DNA of 9,978 nt from JAGNZR01 sp051652785 (GCA_051652785.1 JBOFUX010000081.1:1-9978); one strand, 5' to 3'. Shown: positions 1 through 7,697, counted from the stretch's first letter. Translations and numbers: made by a program. The notes: generated by a model from the sequence alone, not told the origin.

Positions 1-19
1 CTAAGTATGATAATATAAA

Positions 20-62
20 TTAAACTTTTATTTTGTTAAAGGTTAAAATATTAAAAGTTTAA
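20..62. repeat. AT-rich inverted repeat in regulator upstream region
   Basis: Positions 20-30 (TTAAACTTTTA) and 52-62 (TAAAAGTTTAA) are perfect reverse complements of 11 bases separated by 21 bases. There is only one G:C pair per arm and no T-tract follows, so this is not a convincing terminator. The right arm lies inside the first copy of the motif repeated at 48-110, so the left arm may be an inverted copy of the same protein-binding motif. Function is unknown. Confidence 0.35.
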
Positions 63-110
63 CTTTGTTAAATATAAAAAGTTAAATTATTTAGATATAA
101 AAAGTCTAAC
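48..110. repeat. Three spaced direct repeats, candidate operator array
   Basis: Three related 16-base motifs lie at 48-63 (ATATTAAAAGTTTAAC), 72-87 (ATATAAAAAGTTAAAT) and 95-110 (ATATAAAAAGTCTAAC), with starts 24 and 23 bases apart. Copies 1 and 3 agree at 14 of 16 positions and copies 2 and 3 at 13 of 16. Copy 1 is also the right half of a GTTAAA-N10-TTTAAC dyad at 42-63. Regular spacing of about two helical turns fits binding sites for a regulator. Whether the downstream PRD protein or something left of the window uses them cannot be told. In DNA this AT-rich, chance similarity is a real alternative. Confidence 0.4.
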
Positions 111-180
111 ATTTTTTTTAATAATATATTAGAGACTAGTTTATTCATTTTTTTTTGAAAAAATGTGAATTTGTAGTAAC

Positions 181-224
181 ATTAGATTATTTATAGTATT
201 ATTAGATTATTTATAGTATTATTA
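181..224. repeat. Perfect 20-bp tandem duplication upstream of regulator
   Basis: The 20-base unit ATTAGATTATTTATAGTATT occurs at 181-200 and again, identically, at 201-220, and the match continues four more bases to 224. The unit contains the -10-like hexamer TATAGT, so it is present twice (192-197 and 212-217). TTGTAG at 171-176 could be a weak -35 for the first copy, but the 15-base spacer is short, so no promoter is called. The repeat sits 38 bases before the regulator start and may affect its transcription. Confidence 0.75.
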
Positions 225-250
225 ATTTGAAAATAAATTTAATTTTCACT

Positions 251-256
251 AGGAGG
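251..256 (+). promoter_or_regulatory. Strong ribosome binding site that decides the regulator start
   Basis: AGGAGG at 251-256 is a consensus Shine-Dalgarno site. The first in-frame ATG (259) is only two bases away, too close for normal initiation. The next codon, GTG at 262, has a five-base spacing and is the better start. The choice changes the protein by a single residue. Confidence 0.7.
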
Positions 257-261
257 TAATG

Positions 262-2349
262 GTGATTAATACAAGAATTATTAGTATTCTAGAAATTCTT
301 TTAGATAATTCAAAAGAAAAAAATTTCAAATCTCTTTCAAAAATATTAAAAGTTAATGAAAGAACAATTAGATATGATATAGATATTATAAATAAAACTT
401 TTTTAGAAAAAAATATACCTATTATTGAAAATATAGGAAAAGGAAACTTATATTTGAAAGAACCAGAAAAAGTTTTAGTTTTTTTAAAAAAATTATCCAA
501 TGTTAATTTTGTAAATGAATATAGAGAAGCTATTATTTTAATAAAAATTCTCTTTCAAGATTTAATAAATATAAATCAGTTTTGTGAGGAATTAGATTTA
601 AGTAGAACAACGATAAAAGAGACTCTTAAAGAGTTAAAAAAAATCTTAGAAGTGTATAATTTAAAACTAGAAATAGTCCCAAAACAAGGATTAAAATTAA
701 TAGGAGAAGAAGAGGATATTAGAAGGCTTCAACTTAAAACACTAAATCAATATATGGTTACGGAAACTCAAGATTATATAAAAAACTTTTTTTATGAAGA
801 AATATGTGCTTATTATAAAGATATAGATATAAAAAAAATTAAGAAATTTATATTTCATGTAACAAAAGAAATAAACAAAATTATTTCGGATGAAGCTTTG
901 ATTACATTAAGTAATTATATATTAATTATGATAAAAAGAATTGAAAAAAAACAAATGGTAATTTTTTCTCAAAATCAGAATTTTTTTTCAGAAACAAAGG
1001 AATATGAAGTTTTAAAGAAAGCTTTACCTTTTTTAGAGGCAGACTTTGAAATAAAACTTAATGATTTTGAACTATATAAACTTACAGATTATTTTCTAGG
1101 TAGTCATAGTTACGTTATAGATCAATCTTTTTATAGTAATTGGATAGAAATAGAGATATTAATAAAAAAAATTATTAATAATTTCGAGAAAATTTATGGT
1201 CAAAAACTACATAATGATAAATTACTTTTAGATGGTTTGGTAAATCATATAAAGCCTGCTATTTATAGAGTTAAAAATAAAATTGAGCTCCAGAACTCAG
1301 TATATCAGGAGTTTTATCTGAATTATTCAACTATTTATGAAACTACAAAATTAGCATTATTACCCTTAACTAAATTTATTGGCGAGGAAATAAGTGAAGA
1401 AGAAATTTCATTTATTTCTCTTCACTTTAAAGCTTCGTTAGATAGAAATAAAACAGATAGAAAAGAAAGTAAAAATATTTTGATTGTTTGTGGCTCAGGA
1501 TATGGAACATCTAAGCTTTTGGCTCAACAAATTCAAGATAGATATAATGTAAATATTGTGGATACTATCCCTTATAATCAGTTTAATTCACAAATTTTAG
1601 AAAATGTAGATTTAATTATTACGACGCTTTATCAAGAGAAGCTTGATACTACTATCCCTGTTGTTAGTATTAAAACAATTTTAACAGAAGAGAATATTAG
1701 TGTTTTAAATAAATATAATCTTCCTAGATATTCAAAAAAGGTATCTTTAAATTCTCTTGTAGAGATAATCAGTAAAAGTTCACTAATTAAAGATAAAAAA
1801 ACTTTAGTGCGAGATTTAAAAAGTCTAATGAGGAACAAACTAATTTTAGATTTTGAGAATAGAGCTCCAGCTCTTTCTGAGCTTTTAAAAATAGAAAATA
1901 TTAAACTTAATATATCATCAAATAATTGGGAAGATGCTATTTTATTAGCTGGAAATATATTAGAGGGAGAAGGGGCAGTTTCAAATGAATATATACATGA
2001 AATAATTGAAAAAATAAAAAAATATGGTTCTTATATGGTAGGTGCAGGAAATTTAGCACTTCCTCACGGAAAAGGAGGAGACTCAGTATTTAAAACTTCC
2101 ATGGTACTTTTTACTTTTTCAGAACCTATTATATTTCCAGGTCAGGAAAAAATTAATACCATGCTTACATTTTCCTCTTTGGATAACAGTGAACACCTAG
2201 ATGCTCTAACTACTTTTATTGATTTAGTGAAAGAACATGATTTTTTAGAAAAAATAAAAACAATAAAAAGTGAAAAAAAAATACAAGATATTATAATAAA
2301 ATATGAATTTTTAGTAGGAATAGGAAAGAAGAAAAAAAATTATAATTAA
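262..2349 (+). CDS. PRD-containing transcriptional regulator with PTS EIIB and EIIA domains (MtlR/LicR type)
   Basis: A 695-residue cytoplasmic regulator (numbered from GTG 262) with the layout of the MtlR/LicR/ManR activators. In order: a winged HTH near residues 1-65 (recognition helix around ERTIRYDID), a second Mga/LicR-type HTH near 85-155, PRD1 near 190-290, PRD2 near 294-398, an EIIB-like domain near 402-490 with Cys410 in VCGSGYGTS, and an EIIA of the mannitol/fructose class near 540-686 with His602 in LALPHGK and His645. PRD2 keeps both usual phosphorylation histidines, His329 (VNHIKPAIYR) and His388 (ISLHFKA), whereas the matching PRD1 positions appear to be Tyr219 and Tyr277. In this family, phosphorylation by HPr and PTS enzymes tunes DNA binding to sugar supply. 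No PTS permease or sugar enzyme is in the window, so the inducer is unknown. It is a DNA-binding regulator rather than a BglG antiterminator, since there is HTH DNA-binding sequence and no CAT RNA-binding domain. Family assignment is secure; the regulon is not. Confidence 0.92.
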   Translation: MINTRIISILEILLDNSKEKNFKSLSKILKVNERTIRYDIDIINKTFLEKNIPIIENIGKGNLYLKEPEKVLVFLKKLSNVNFVNEYREAIILIKILFQDLININQFCEELDLSRTTIKETLKELKKILEVYNLKLEIVPKQGLKLIGEEEDIRRLQLKTLNQYMVTETQDYIKNFFYEEICAYYKDIDIKKIKKFIFHVTKEINKIISDEALITLSNYILIMIKRIEKKQMVIFSQNQNFFSETKEYEVLKKALPFLEADFEIKLNDFELYKLTDYFLGSHSYVIDQSFYSNWIEIEILIKKIINNFEKIYGQKLHNDKLLLDGLVNHIKPAIYRVKNKIELQNSVYQEFYLNYSTIYETTKLALLPLTKFIGEEISEEEISFISLHFKASLDRNKTDRKESKNILIVCGSGYGTSKLLAQQIQDRYNVNIVDTIPYNQFNSQILENVDLIITTLYQEKLDTTIPVVSIKTILTEENISVLNKYNLPRYSKKVSLNSLVEIISKSSLIKDKKTLVRDLKSLMRNKLILDFENRAPALSELLKIENIKLNISSNNWEDAILLAGNILEGEGAVSNEYIHEIIEKIKKYGSYMVGAGNLALPHGKGGDSVFKTSMVLFTFSEPIIFPGQEKINTMLTFSSLDNSEHLDALTTFIDLVKEHDFLEKIKTIKSEKKIQDIIIKYEFLVGIGKKKKNYN

Positions 2350-2367
2350 AAAATTTATAATTATAAT
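2339..2367. repeat. A/T-only inverted repeat over the regulator stop codon
   Basis: ATTATAATT at 2339-2347 and AATTATAAT at 2359-2367 are perfect 9-base arms around an 11-base loop. They overlap the regulator stop codon (2347-2349). The stem has no G:C pair and no T-run follows directly, so it is at best a weak terminator and may be a chance result of base composition. Confidence 0.3.
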
Positions 2368-2398
2368 AGCTTTATCTTTATCTTTATACCTTTATTTA

Positions 2399-2407
2399 TG
2401 TTATAAT
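2399..2407 (+). promoter_or_regulatory. Extended -10 promoter for the permease-helicase unit
   Basis: TGTTATAAT at 2399-2407 matches the extended -10 consensus TGnTATAAT exactly. No good -35 lies at the usual distance; the nearest is TTTATC at 2377-2382, 19 bases upstream. Extended -10 promoters often work without one. The predicted start of transcription near 2414 would leave a leader of about 27 bases before ATG 2441. A run of related hexamers (TTTATC, TTTATC, TTTATA at 2371-2388) lies just upstream. Confidence 0.65.
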
Positions 2408-2440
2408 AAACGAAAAATATAAAAAAGGGTGTGATAAAGA

Positions 2441-3307
2441 ATGAGTTCATCTTCAAAAAATAATGTTAAAGGTGCTTTGTATATGTGTCTATCGGCACTA
2501 TCTTTTGCTACAATGGGAGCTCTTGCAAAAACTTCAAGTTCAGAATTTTCTGGTTCACAAATACTATTTTTTAGAGGTATAGTAAGTGCTCTTTTTATTT
2601 ATATTACAGCAACCAAATCAGATTTCAATTTTTTAGGTGGAAATTTTGAAAATAAAAAGCTTCTTTTTTATCGCTCATTATTAGGAACACTAGGTGCAAT
2701 TTGCTATTTTTATGCTATAAAAAATATGATTTTAGCAGATGCAGTTTTATTAAATAATTTATCACCTATTTGGGTTACTTGTTTTGCTTGGTGGTTTTTA
2801 AAAGAAAAACCTAAGAAAATACAGATTATTTTACTTATAACAATGTTAATTGGAGCAGTGTTTATAATTAAGCCTCAATTTAATTTTTCAATTCTTCCAG
2901 CTTTAATAGGGTTTTCTTCTTCAATTTTTGCTGGTGCTGCATATACTTTTGTGAGACATATATCAAAGGAGCAAAAACCTTCCAATATAGTATTTTGGTT
3001 TTCTTTATATTCTGCTGTTTATATGATTCCAGATTTACTTATACATGGTTTTGTTGTTCCAACTCTATCTCAGCTTGTAATATTATTCTTTGTGGGGATA
3101 ACTTCAGGATTGGGACAATTGTTTTTAACTCATGCTTATACTATTGCCATGGCAAATAGTGTTTCTATTTTTCAGTATTTAAATATTGTATTTGCTGGTT
3201 TGTTTGGAATATTATTTTGGAAAGAAATGCCTGATTTCTATTCTTTTTTAGGTGCGGGTTTTATTGTTGTGTCAGGTATTATAAGTTATCAAACTAATAA
3301 AAAATAA
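2441..3307 (+). CDS. DMT-superfamily EamA-type permease
   Basis: A 288-residue integral inner-membrane protein of normal length for the 10-helix drug/metabolite transporter superfamily. It consists of two EamA repeats, near residues 10-138 and 150-284. The first opens with GALYMCLSALSFATMGALAK, and each half ends in the typical pattern of an FWKE/FLKE-like loop followed by a glycine-rich helix (FAWWFLKEKPKK and GILFWKEMPDF). Family members export or import small metabolites such as amino acids, nucleosides or S-adenosylmethionine. Nothing here fixes the substrate. The ATG at 2441 is preceded by an AAAGG..GTGAT stretch that pairs in part with the 16S tail, about seven bases before the start. 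An extended -10 promoter lies just upstream, and the helicase-nuclease gene starts 13 bases after the stop, so the two are probably co-transcribed. Family assignment is firm; function is open. Confidence 0.9.
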   Translation: MSSSSKNNVKGALYMCLSALSFATMGALAKTSSSEFSGSQILFFRGIVSALFIYITATKSDFNFLGGNFENKKLLFYRSLLGTLGAICYFYAIKNMILADAVLLNNLSPIWVTCFAWWFLKEKPKKIQIILLITMLIGAVFIIKPQFNFSILPALIGFSSSIFAGAAYTFVRHISKEQKPSNIVFWFSLYSAVYMIPDLLIHGFVVPTLSQLVILFFVGITSGLGQLFLTHAYTIAMANSVSIFQYLNIVFAGLFGILFWKEMPDFYSFLGAGFIVVSGIISYQTNKK

Positions 3308-3314
3308 AGAGGTG
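3306..3314 (+). promoter_or_regulatory. Ribosome binding site that decides the helicase start
   Basis: AAAGAGGTG at 3306-3314 is a good Shine-Dalgarno match. An in-frame GTG at 3312 falls inside this site and so cannot be the start. ATG 3321 lies eight bases after the GAGG core and is the initiation codon. The site begins at the last two bases of the permease stop codon, consistent with coupled translation. Confidence 0.75.
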
Positions 3315-3320
3315 TTTATA

Positions 3321-6092
3321 ATGGATTTTTCAACTTTGAATAAGGAACAGTTAGAGGCAGTTAAAACTATTTCTGGACCTCTTCTTATTCTAGCGGGTCC
3401 AGGTACAGGAAAAACCTTTACTATAGTTAAGAGAGTTGCAAATCTTATTATACATGAAAAAGTTAATCCAAAAAGTATTTTAGTTACTACTTTTACCAAA
3501 AAAGCTGCTAAAGAACTTAAATTTAAAATAGCACTAGAACTTAAAGAAAGTAATATTAATATAGATATTGAACAGATGAAAATAGGAACGATACATTCTA
3601 TCTTACAAGGGATTATAAAAACAAATAAACAACTTTTATTAGATGAGTTTCAACAAAAGTATCTTCTTCATAAAAATATTCATCTTTTTGAATCTATTAT
3701 TGGTTATAAAGATTTTATTAGTAAATTAAATTCTAGTTCTAGGTTACCTATTTCTACTTTACTTTCTTATTTCTCTAAATTATCGGAATATCAAATAGAT
3801 ATTACAAAATTATATTATTCTTCACACAGAGAGATTCAACTTTTAGGAATTTTTTATTCTATTTATCAAAAAATACTAGAAGATAATCAAGTTATAGATT
3901 TCTCTAAAATACAAACTTTGTGTTATGATATACTGGTTAATGATAAAGAACTTCTATTTAAATTAAAGAAAGAAATAACCCATATTATTGTAGATGAATA
4001 TCAGGATACGAACTCATTACAAAACAAAATTCTTTTTCTTTTAGCAGGAGAAAAGAAGAATATATGTGCGGTGGGAGATGACGATCAATCTATTTATAGA
4101 TTTAGGGGTGCATCAGTTGAAAATATTTTAAATTTTTCTAAACATTTTGAAAAAGATAATTGTAAAATTATAAATCTTAAAGAAAATTATCGCTCTCAAC
4201 CTGAAATTATAAATTTTTATTCCAGTTTTATAAAAGAAAAAAATTGGAAAGAAAAAAGAGTTGAAAAATTTTTATTTTCATCAAAAAAAGAAATTTTTAC
4301 GATACCTAAAGTAATGAAAATTAGTGGAAAATCAAATTCAGAATATGCTGCCAATATTACTAGTTTTATAAAATATCTCAAAGAAAATAATATAATTAAA
4401 GATTATAGTGAAATTGTTTTTTTATCTTCTTCAGCTAAATATTCTGATTTTAATAGAATAATACATGAACTGAATAAAAATAATATAAAAACTTATTCCC
4501 CTAGAACTGGAAATTTTTTTCAAAGAGATGAGATAAAATTTACTATAGGTTTAGCTTTAGTTTTTTATAAAGAATATTTTAATAAAATATATAAAGATAA
4601 AAATAATCTTGAATATGAAGATTATCATGCCTATTATCGTGAATGTATCAATTATTTAAAAAACTATTGTAGTAATTCGAACAATAATTCTATCTCTAAA
4701 TGGTTAAAAATAAAGTTAGAAGAGAGAAATTATAAAAATTTTTTATCTCTTTTTTATGAGTCTTTTAAATTTGATTACTTTAAAGAAATATTTAGTGAGA
4801 GTAATATTAATGAAAAAGAGTATGAGTTAAAAGAGAAAAATCTTTCGCTATTAGCAAGGAAAATTTTTGAATATGAAGAGAAAAATAAAACTATATTTAC
4901 AGAGGAGTTTTTTGATGAATATCTCCCTTTTTTAATTGAATGTGGAGTTTTTGAATATGAAGATGAAGAGGAAAAAATTTTACAAGGACATATTTCTTTT
5001 TTAACTTTACACCAATCTAAGGGATTAGAATTTCCTATTGTTTTTTTAACTAATTTAATAGATAAACCTAAAATCATTGAAAGTAATAATTTCAAAAGAT
5101 TAGTAGAGGAAGAAATTTATGGAATTAATTCTCATGTTTTTCAAGAAAACTCAGAAGAAGATTTTTATAGACTATACTATACAGGATTTTCCAGAGCTAA
5201 AAATTTTCTTTTTTTAAGTTCACTGGATAATCGTTTAAGTAATGTTAGTAAGCCTGCTCCTTCTAATTTTTTTAGTGAACTTTTTAATTCCTTACCTGAA
5301 TATCATAAACATTTGTCTGAGTTTTCACATAATATGATTGAGTCATCTCCATATTTACCATCTAAAAAAAGATTTTCTTTTACTGGAGATATAGCTCTAT
5401 ATACTCACTGTCCTACTAAATATAGATTTTTGAAATACAGTTTTTTTCCAATTTTTTATACTGGAGATGAATTTATAGGTACACTTGTTCATAATACTAT
5501 TGACTCAATACATAAAAATATTTTAAATAAGATTCCTATTACAAAAAAGGAAGTCATATTACAGCTAAAGCAAAATTATAATTTTATGAATATAAAACAT
5601 GGAATTAATCTTAATAAAGATGAAAAAGAAAAAATTTTAAAAGATATTTTTAGATACCTTGAAAATAGTAAAGATACTTTGATTTATATAAATCAAAGTG
5701 AACTTTCTTTAAGTACTATAAGAGAAAATTATGTTCTTTATGGAAATATAGATTTACTTATGAAAAATAATGGTATCTATGATATTGTTGATTTTAAAAC
5801 TTCTAAGGAGATAAGAGATAAAATTCCTGAAAATTATAAAAAACAACTAATTGTTTACGAATATCTGGCACTTTCAAATAATTATAATGTAAAAAATTTA
5901 AAAATCTATTATACTTCCTGTGAAGAAAATCCAATTGTTTCTGTTCAATTATCTGAAAATTTTAAAAATAAAGTTTTAAATGAATTTGATATTGTTGTTT
6001 CTAAAATTTTAAATAAAGAATTTTTTTATTTTTGTTCAAATAAAAGCTTTTGTTTAACGTGTCAATTTAAATATTTTTGTAATAATATTTAA
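3321..6092 (+). CDS. UvrD-like SF1 DNA helicase with C-terminal RecB/AddB-type Fe-S nuclease domain
   Basis: A 923-residue ATP-dependent helicase-nuclease. The UvrD-like motor has a Q-motif (LNKEQLEAV), Walker A AGPGTGKT (25-32), motif Ia TTFTKKAAKEL, Walker B IIVDEYQDT (222-230), motif III GDDDQSIYRFRG (252-263), motif IV NYRSQ (289-293), motif V LTLHQSKGLE (561-570) and motif VI RLYYTGFSRAK (617-627) with Arg625. From about residue 690 a PD-(D/E)XK domain follows: His724, Asp811 in GNIDLL, Asp824-Phe-Lys826 in VDFKTSK, and the QLIVY motif (842-846). Cys697 together with Cys911-x2-Cys914-x5-Cys920 has the layout of the AddB 'iron staple' 4Fe-4S cluster. Typical UvrD/PcrA proteins are about 720 residues; the extra 200 are the nuclease. 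All motor and nuclease residues look intact. The likely role is DNA end processing in repair or recombination; AdnA/AdnB-like or defence-linked helicase-nucleases are alternatives. It follows the permease by 13 bases, with no obvious functional link. Confidence 0.93.
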   Translation: MDFSTLNKEQLEAVKTISGPLLILAGPGTGKTFTIVKRVANLIIHEKVNPKSILVTTFTKKAAKELKFKIALELKESNINIDIEQMKIGTIHSILQGIIKTNKQLLLDEFQQKYLLHKNIHLFESIIGYKDFISKLNSSSRLPISTLLSYFSKLSEYQIDITKLYYSSHREIQLLGIFYSIYQKILEDNQVIDFSKIQTLCYDILVNDKELLFKLKKEITHIIVDEYQDTNSLQNKILFLLAGEKKNICAVGDDDQSIYRFRGASVENILNFSKHFEKDNCKIINLKENYRSQPEIINFYSSFIKEKNWKEKRVEKFLFSSKKEIFTIPKVMKISGKSNSEYAANITSFIKYLKENNIIKDYSEIVFLSSSAKYSDFNRIIHELNKNNIKTYSPRTGNFFQRDEIKFTIGLALVFYKEYFNKIYKDKNNLEYEDYHAYYRECINYLKNYCSNSNNNSISKWLKIKLEERNYKNFLSLFYESFKFDYFKEIFSESNINEKEYELKEKNLSLLARKIFEYEEKNKTIFTEEFFDEYLPFLIECGVFEYEDEEEKILQGHISFLTLHQSKGLEFPIVFLTNLIDKPKIIESNNFKRLVEEEIYGINSHVFQENSEEDFYRLYYTGFSRAKNFLFLSSLDNRLSNVSKPAPSNFFSELFNSLPEYHKHLSEFSHNMIESSPYLPSKKRFSFTGDIALYTHCPTKYRFLKYSFFPIFYTGDEFIGTLVHNTIDSIHKNILNKIPITKKEVILQLKQNYNFMNIKHGINLNKDEKEKILKDIFRYLENSKDTLIYINQSELSLSTIRENYVLYGNIDLLMKNNGIYDIVDFKTSKEIRDKIPENYKKQLIVYEYLALSNNYNVKNLKIYYTSCEENPIVSVQLSENFKNKVLNEFDIVVSKILNKEFFYFCSNKSFCLTCQFKYFCNNI

Positions 6093-6093
6093 A
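6066..6093. repeat. A/T-only inverted repeat over the helicase stop codon
   Basis: TTTAAATATT at 6066-6075 and AATATTTAAA at 6084-6093 form a perfect 10-base stem around an 8-base loop that covers the stop codon at 6090-6092. There is no G:C pair and no following T-tract, so termination here is doubtful. The promoter of the next unit begins eight bases later. Confidence 0.3.
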
Positions 6094-6100
6094 AATAAAC

Positions 6101-6128
6101 TTGACATATACCATTAATAGAGTATACT
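6101..6128 (+). promoter_or_regulatory. Near-consensus sigma-70 promoter for transporter-peptidase operon
   Basis: A perfect -35 box TTGACA (6101-6106) is separated by 16 bases from TATACT (6123-6128), one mismatch from the -10 consensus. Transcription should begin near 6135, giving a leader of about 40 bases. GGGAG at 6164-6168 then sits five bases before ATG 6174. This is the best promoter in the window and suggests strong housekeeping-type expression of the operon. No operator palindrome is evident around it. Confidence 0.8.
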
Positions 6129-6173
6129 CATTCTAAGAAAACAAATCATTTTATATATGATTAGGGAGAAAAA

Positions 6174-7697
6174 ATGGAAAAAAAAAGAGAAATTTGGAAG
6201 AGCCGAAAAGGATTTATACTTGCATCTATCGGGGCAGCAGTAGGGTTAGGTAATCTTTGGAGATTCCCATTTCAAGCTTATAAAAACGGGGGTGGAGCAT
6301 TTTTTTTACCTTATATTATAGCTCTATTTACGTGTGCTATTCCGTTGATGATATTAGAGTATACCCTAGGAAGAAAAATAAAAGGTGGTTCTACAAAAGT
6401 ATTTAAGAATTTTGGAAAAAAATATGAATGGATAGGGTGGATGCAAGTTATGATTCCAGTGGTGGTTATGATGTTTTATTCCACTATTATTTCCATAGCA
6501 GTTATTTTTATGTTTTGGTCTCTTGCTCATGCCTTTGGAATTATAAACTGGATGTCCAGTCCAGAAAAACTAATGGAGATGATAGTAGGGGGTGGTAGTG
6601 GTCCCTTTGATTTCAATGCTGGGATTAGTAAATATTTATTGGGATTTGTAGTTTTAGTTTGGCTTTCAAACTGGGCTATAGTTAGAAAAGGAATATCTCA
6701 TGGAATAGAAAAGTGTTCAAATATTTTTACTCCACTTTTGATGTTTTTAATGATAGTTTTTATGTTTAATTCTCTTAGTTTAACAGGAGCAAAAATAGGT
6801 TTAAATGCTCTTTTTACACCAAATTTTAGTAAGATATTAAATCCAAGTATATGGATTGCAGCATATGCTCAAGTATTTTTTTCGACAACACTTGCAGTTG
6901 GGGTTATGATAGCTTATGGGTCTTACATTCGTGATGATTGGGACATTGTAAACAGTTCTTTTATTACTGTTTTGTCCAATTCGTCATTTGATATTATTTC
7001 AGGAATAACAGTTTTTTCAACTTTAGGATATCTGGTGAATACAACAGGAGTAGATTTTAATTCCTTTGGAGATGGTGCAGGAATAGCATTTATAGCTTTT
7101 CCCATAGCTATTTCCACAATTACTTCTAATATATTTTTACAAGGACTTATAGGTTTTTTATTCTTTTTTTGCTTATTTATAGCAGGTTTATCATCTAGTA
7201 TCTCAATGTTAGAATCGTTTGCTACAGCAGCACTGGATAAATTTAAAATAGAAAGAAAAAAATTAATAACAATAATATCTATAATAGGATTTTTAGGAAG
7301 TACTTGCTTTGCTACTTATGCAGGATTTAATTATATATTAGATATAGTTGATTCATATGTTGCAAACTACGTTATTGTTACTTTGGGGCTAATAGAAACT
7401 CTTCTTGTTTGCTATGTGTATGGTATTGAAAATATTAGAAATGAGGCTAATGAGTTTTCAGATTTCAAAGTAGGTAAATGGTTTAATTTTTTACTAAAAT
7501 ATATAACACCTTTTATACTTGGTCTAACTGTTATTAGTAATTTTATAAAAGTAATAAATAAATTTAAAGATTATAGCTTTATTAAATTAATGGCAGAATT
7601 GATTTTTGGCTGGGGAACAGTTTTACTTATGGCTCTTTTTGCCACAATTTTATTTAAAAGGAAATGGAAAAATAAAGTAAAAGATAAAATAAAGTAA
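6174..7697 (+). CDS. Sodium-dependent NSS-family amino-acid transporter (MetP-like large subunit)
   Basis: A 507-residue inner-membrane transporter of the neurotransmitter:sodium symporter family (LeuT fold, 11-12 helices). The N-terminus aligns with LeuT residue for residue: the broken first helix AAVGLGNLWRFP carries Gly24, Gly26, Asn27 and the gate Arg30, followed by NGGGAFFLPY and Glu62 in IPLMILEYTLGR. Helix 6 shows FFSTTLAVG (residues 235-243) and helix 8 AGLSSSISMLE, which supply substrate and Na+ contacts in LeuT. LeuT Asn21 is alanine here. These proteins import neutral amino acids with Na+. The substrate is inferred as methionine/alanine-like because a MetS-type small subunit gene follows 55 bases downstream, as in the MetP-MetS pair of Corynebacterium. 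It is the first gene of an operon with its own strong promoter. The lysine-rich C-terminal tail and stop codon lie within a 17-bp tandem duplication. Confidence 0.93.
   Translation: MEKKREIWKSRKGFILASIGAAVGLGNLWRFPFQAYKNGGGAFFLPYIIALFTCAIPLMILEYTLGRKIKGGSTKVFKNFGKKYEWIGWMQVMIPVVVMMFYSTIISIAVIFMFWSLAHAFGIINWMSSPEKLMEMIVGGGSGPFDFNAGISKYLLGFVVLVWLSNWAIVRKGISHGIEKCSNIFTPLLMFLMIVFMFNSLSLTGAKIGLNALFTPNFSKILNPSIWIAAYAQVFFSTTLAVGVMIAYGSYIRDDWDIVNSSFITVLSNSSFDIISGITVFSTLGYLVNTTGVDFNSFGDGAGIAFIAFPIAISTITSNIFLQGLIGFLFFFCLFIAGLSSSISMLESFATAALDKFKIERKKLITIISIIGFLGSTCFATYAGFNYILDIVDSYVANYVIVTLGLIETLLVCYVYGIENIRNEANEFSDFKVGKWFNFLLKYITPFILGLTVISNFIKVINKFKDYSFIKLMAELIFGWGTVLLMALFATILFKRKWKNKVKDKIK

Noticed and set aside
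48..110. Start of a CRISPR array
   Set aside because: Copies are degenerate, the gaps of 7-8 bases are far too short to be spacers, and no cas gene is present.
143..170. ATTCA-T-run-GAAAAAATGTGAAT hairpin as a terminator or antiterminator target
   Set aside because: The stem is broken by mismatches, has only one G:C pair in its outer arm and no T-tract afterwards.
171..197. TTGTAG/TATAGT promoter for the regulator
   Set aside because: The 15-base spacer and imperfect boxes are too weak to call in DNA this AT-rich.
249..500. Reverse-strand open frame of 83 codons inside the regulator start
   Set aside because: It is fully overlapped by a well-conserved HTH coding region, has low-complexity Phe/Ile/Ser-rich composition typical of an antisense frame in AT-rich DNA, and matches no family I know.
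3312..3320. GTG at 3312 as helicase start
   Set aside because: It overlaps the Shine-Dalgarno sequence itself; ATG 3321 has correct spacing.
4775..5095. Reverse-strand open frame of 106 codons inside the helicase
   Set aside because: It lies opposite intact helicase motif V sequence, is rich in Ser/Leu/Lys from antisense codons, and has no recognisable domain.
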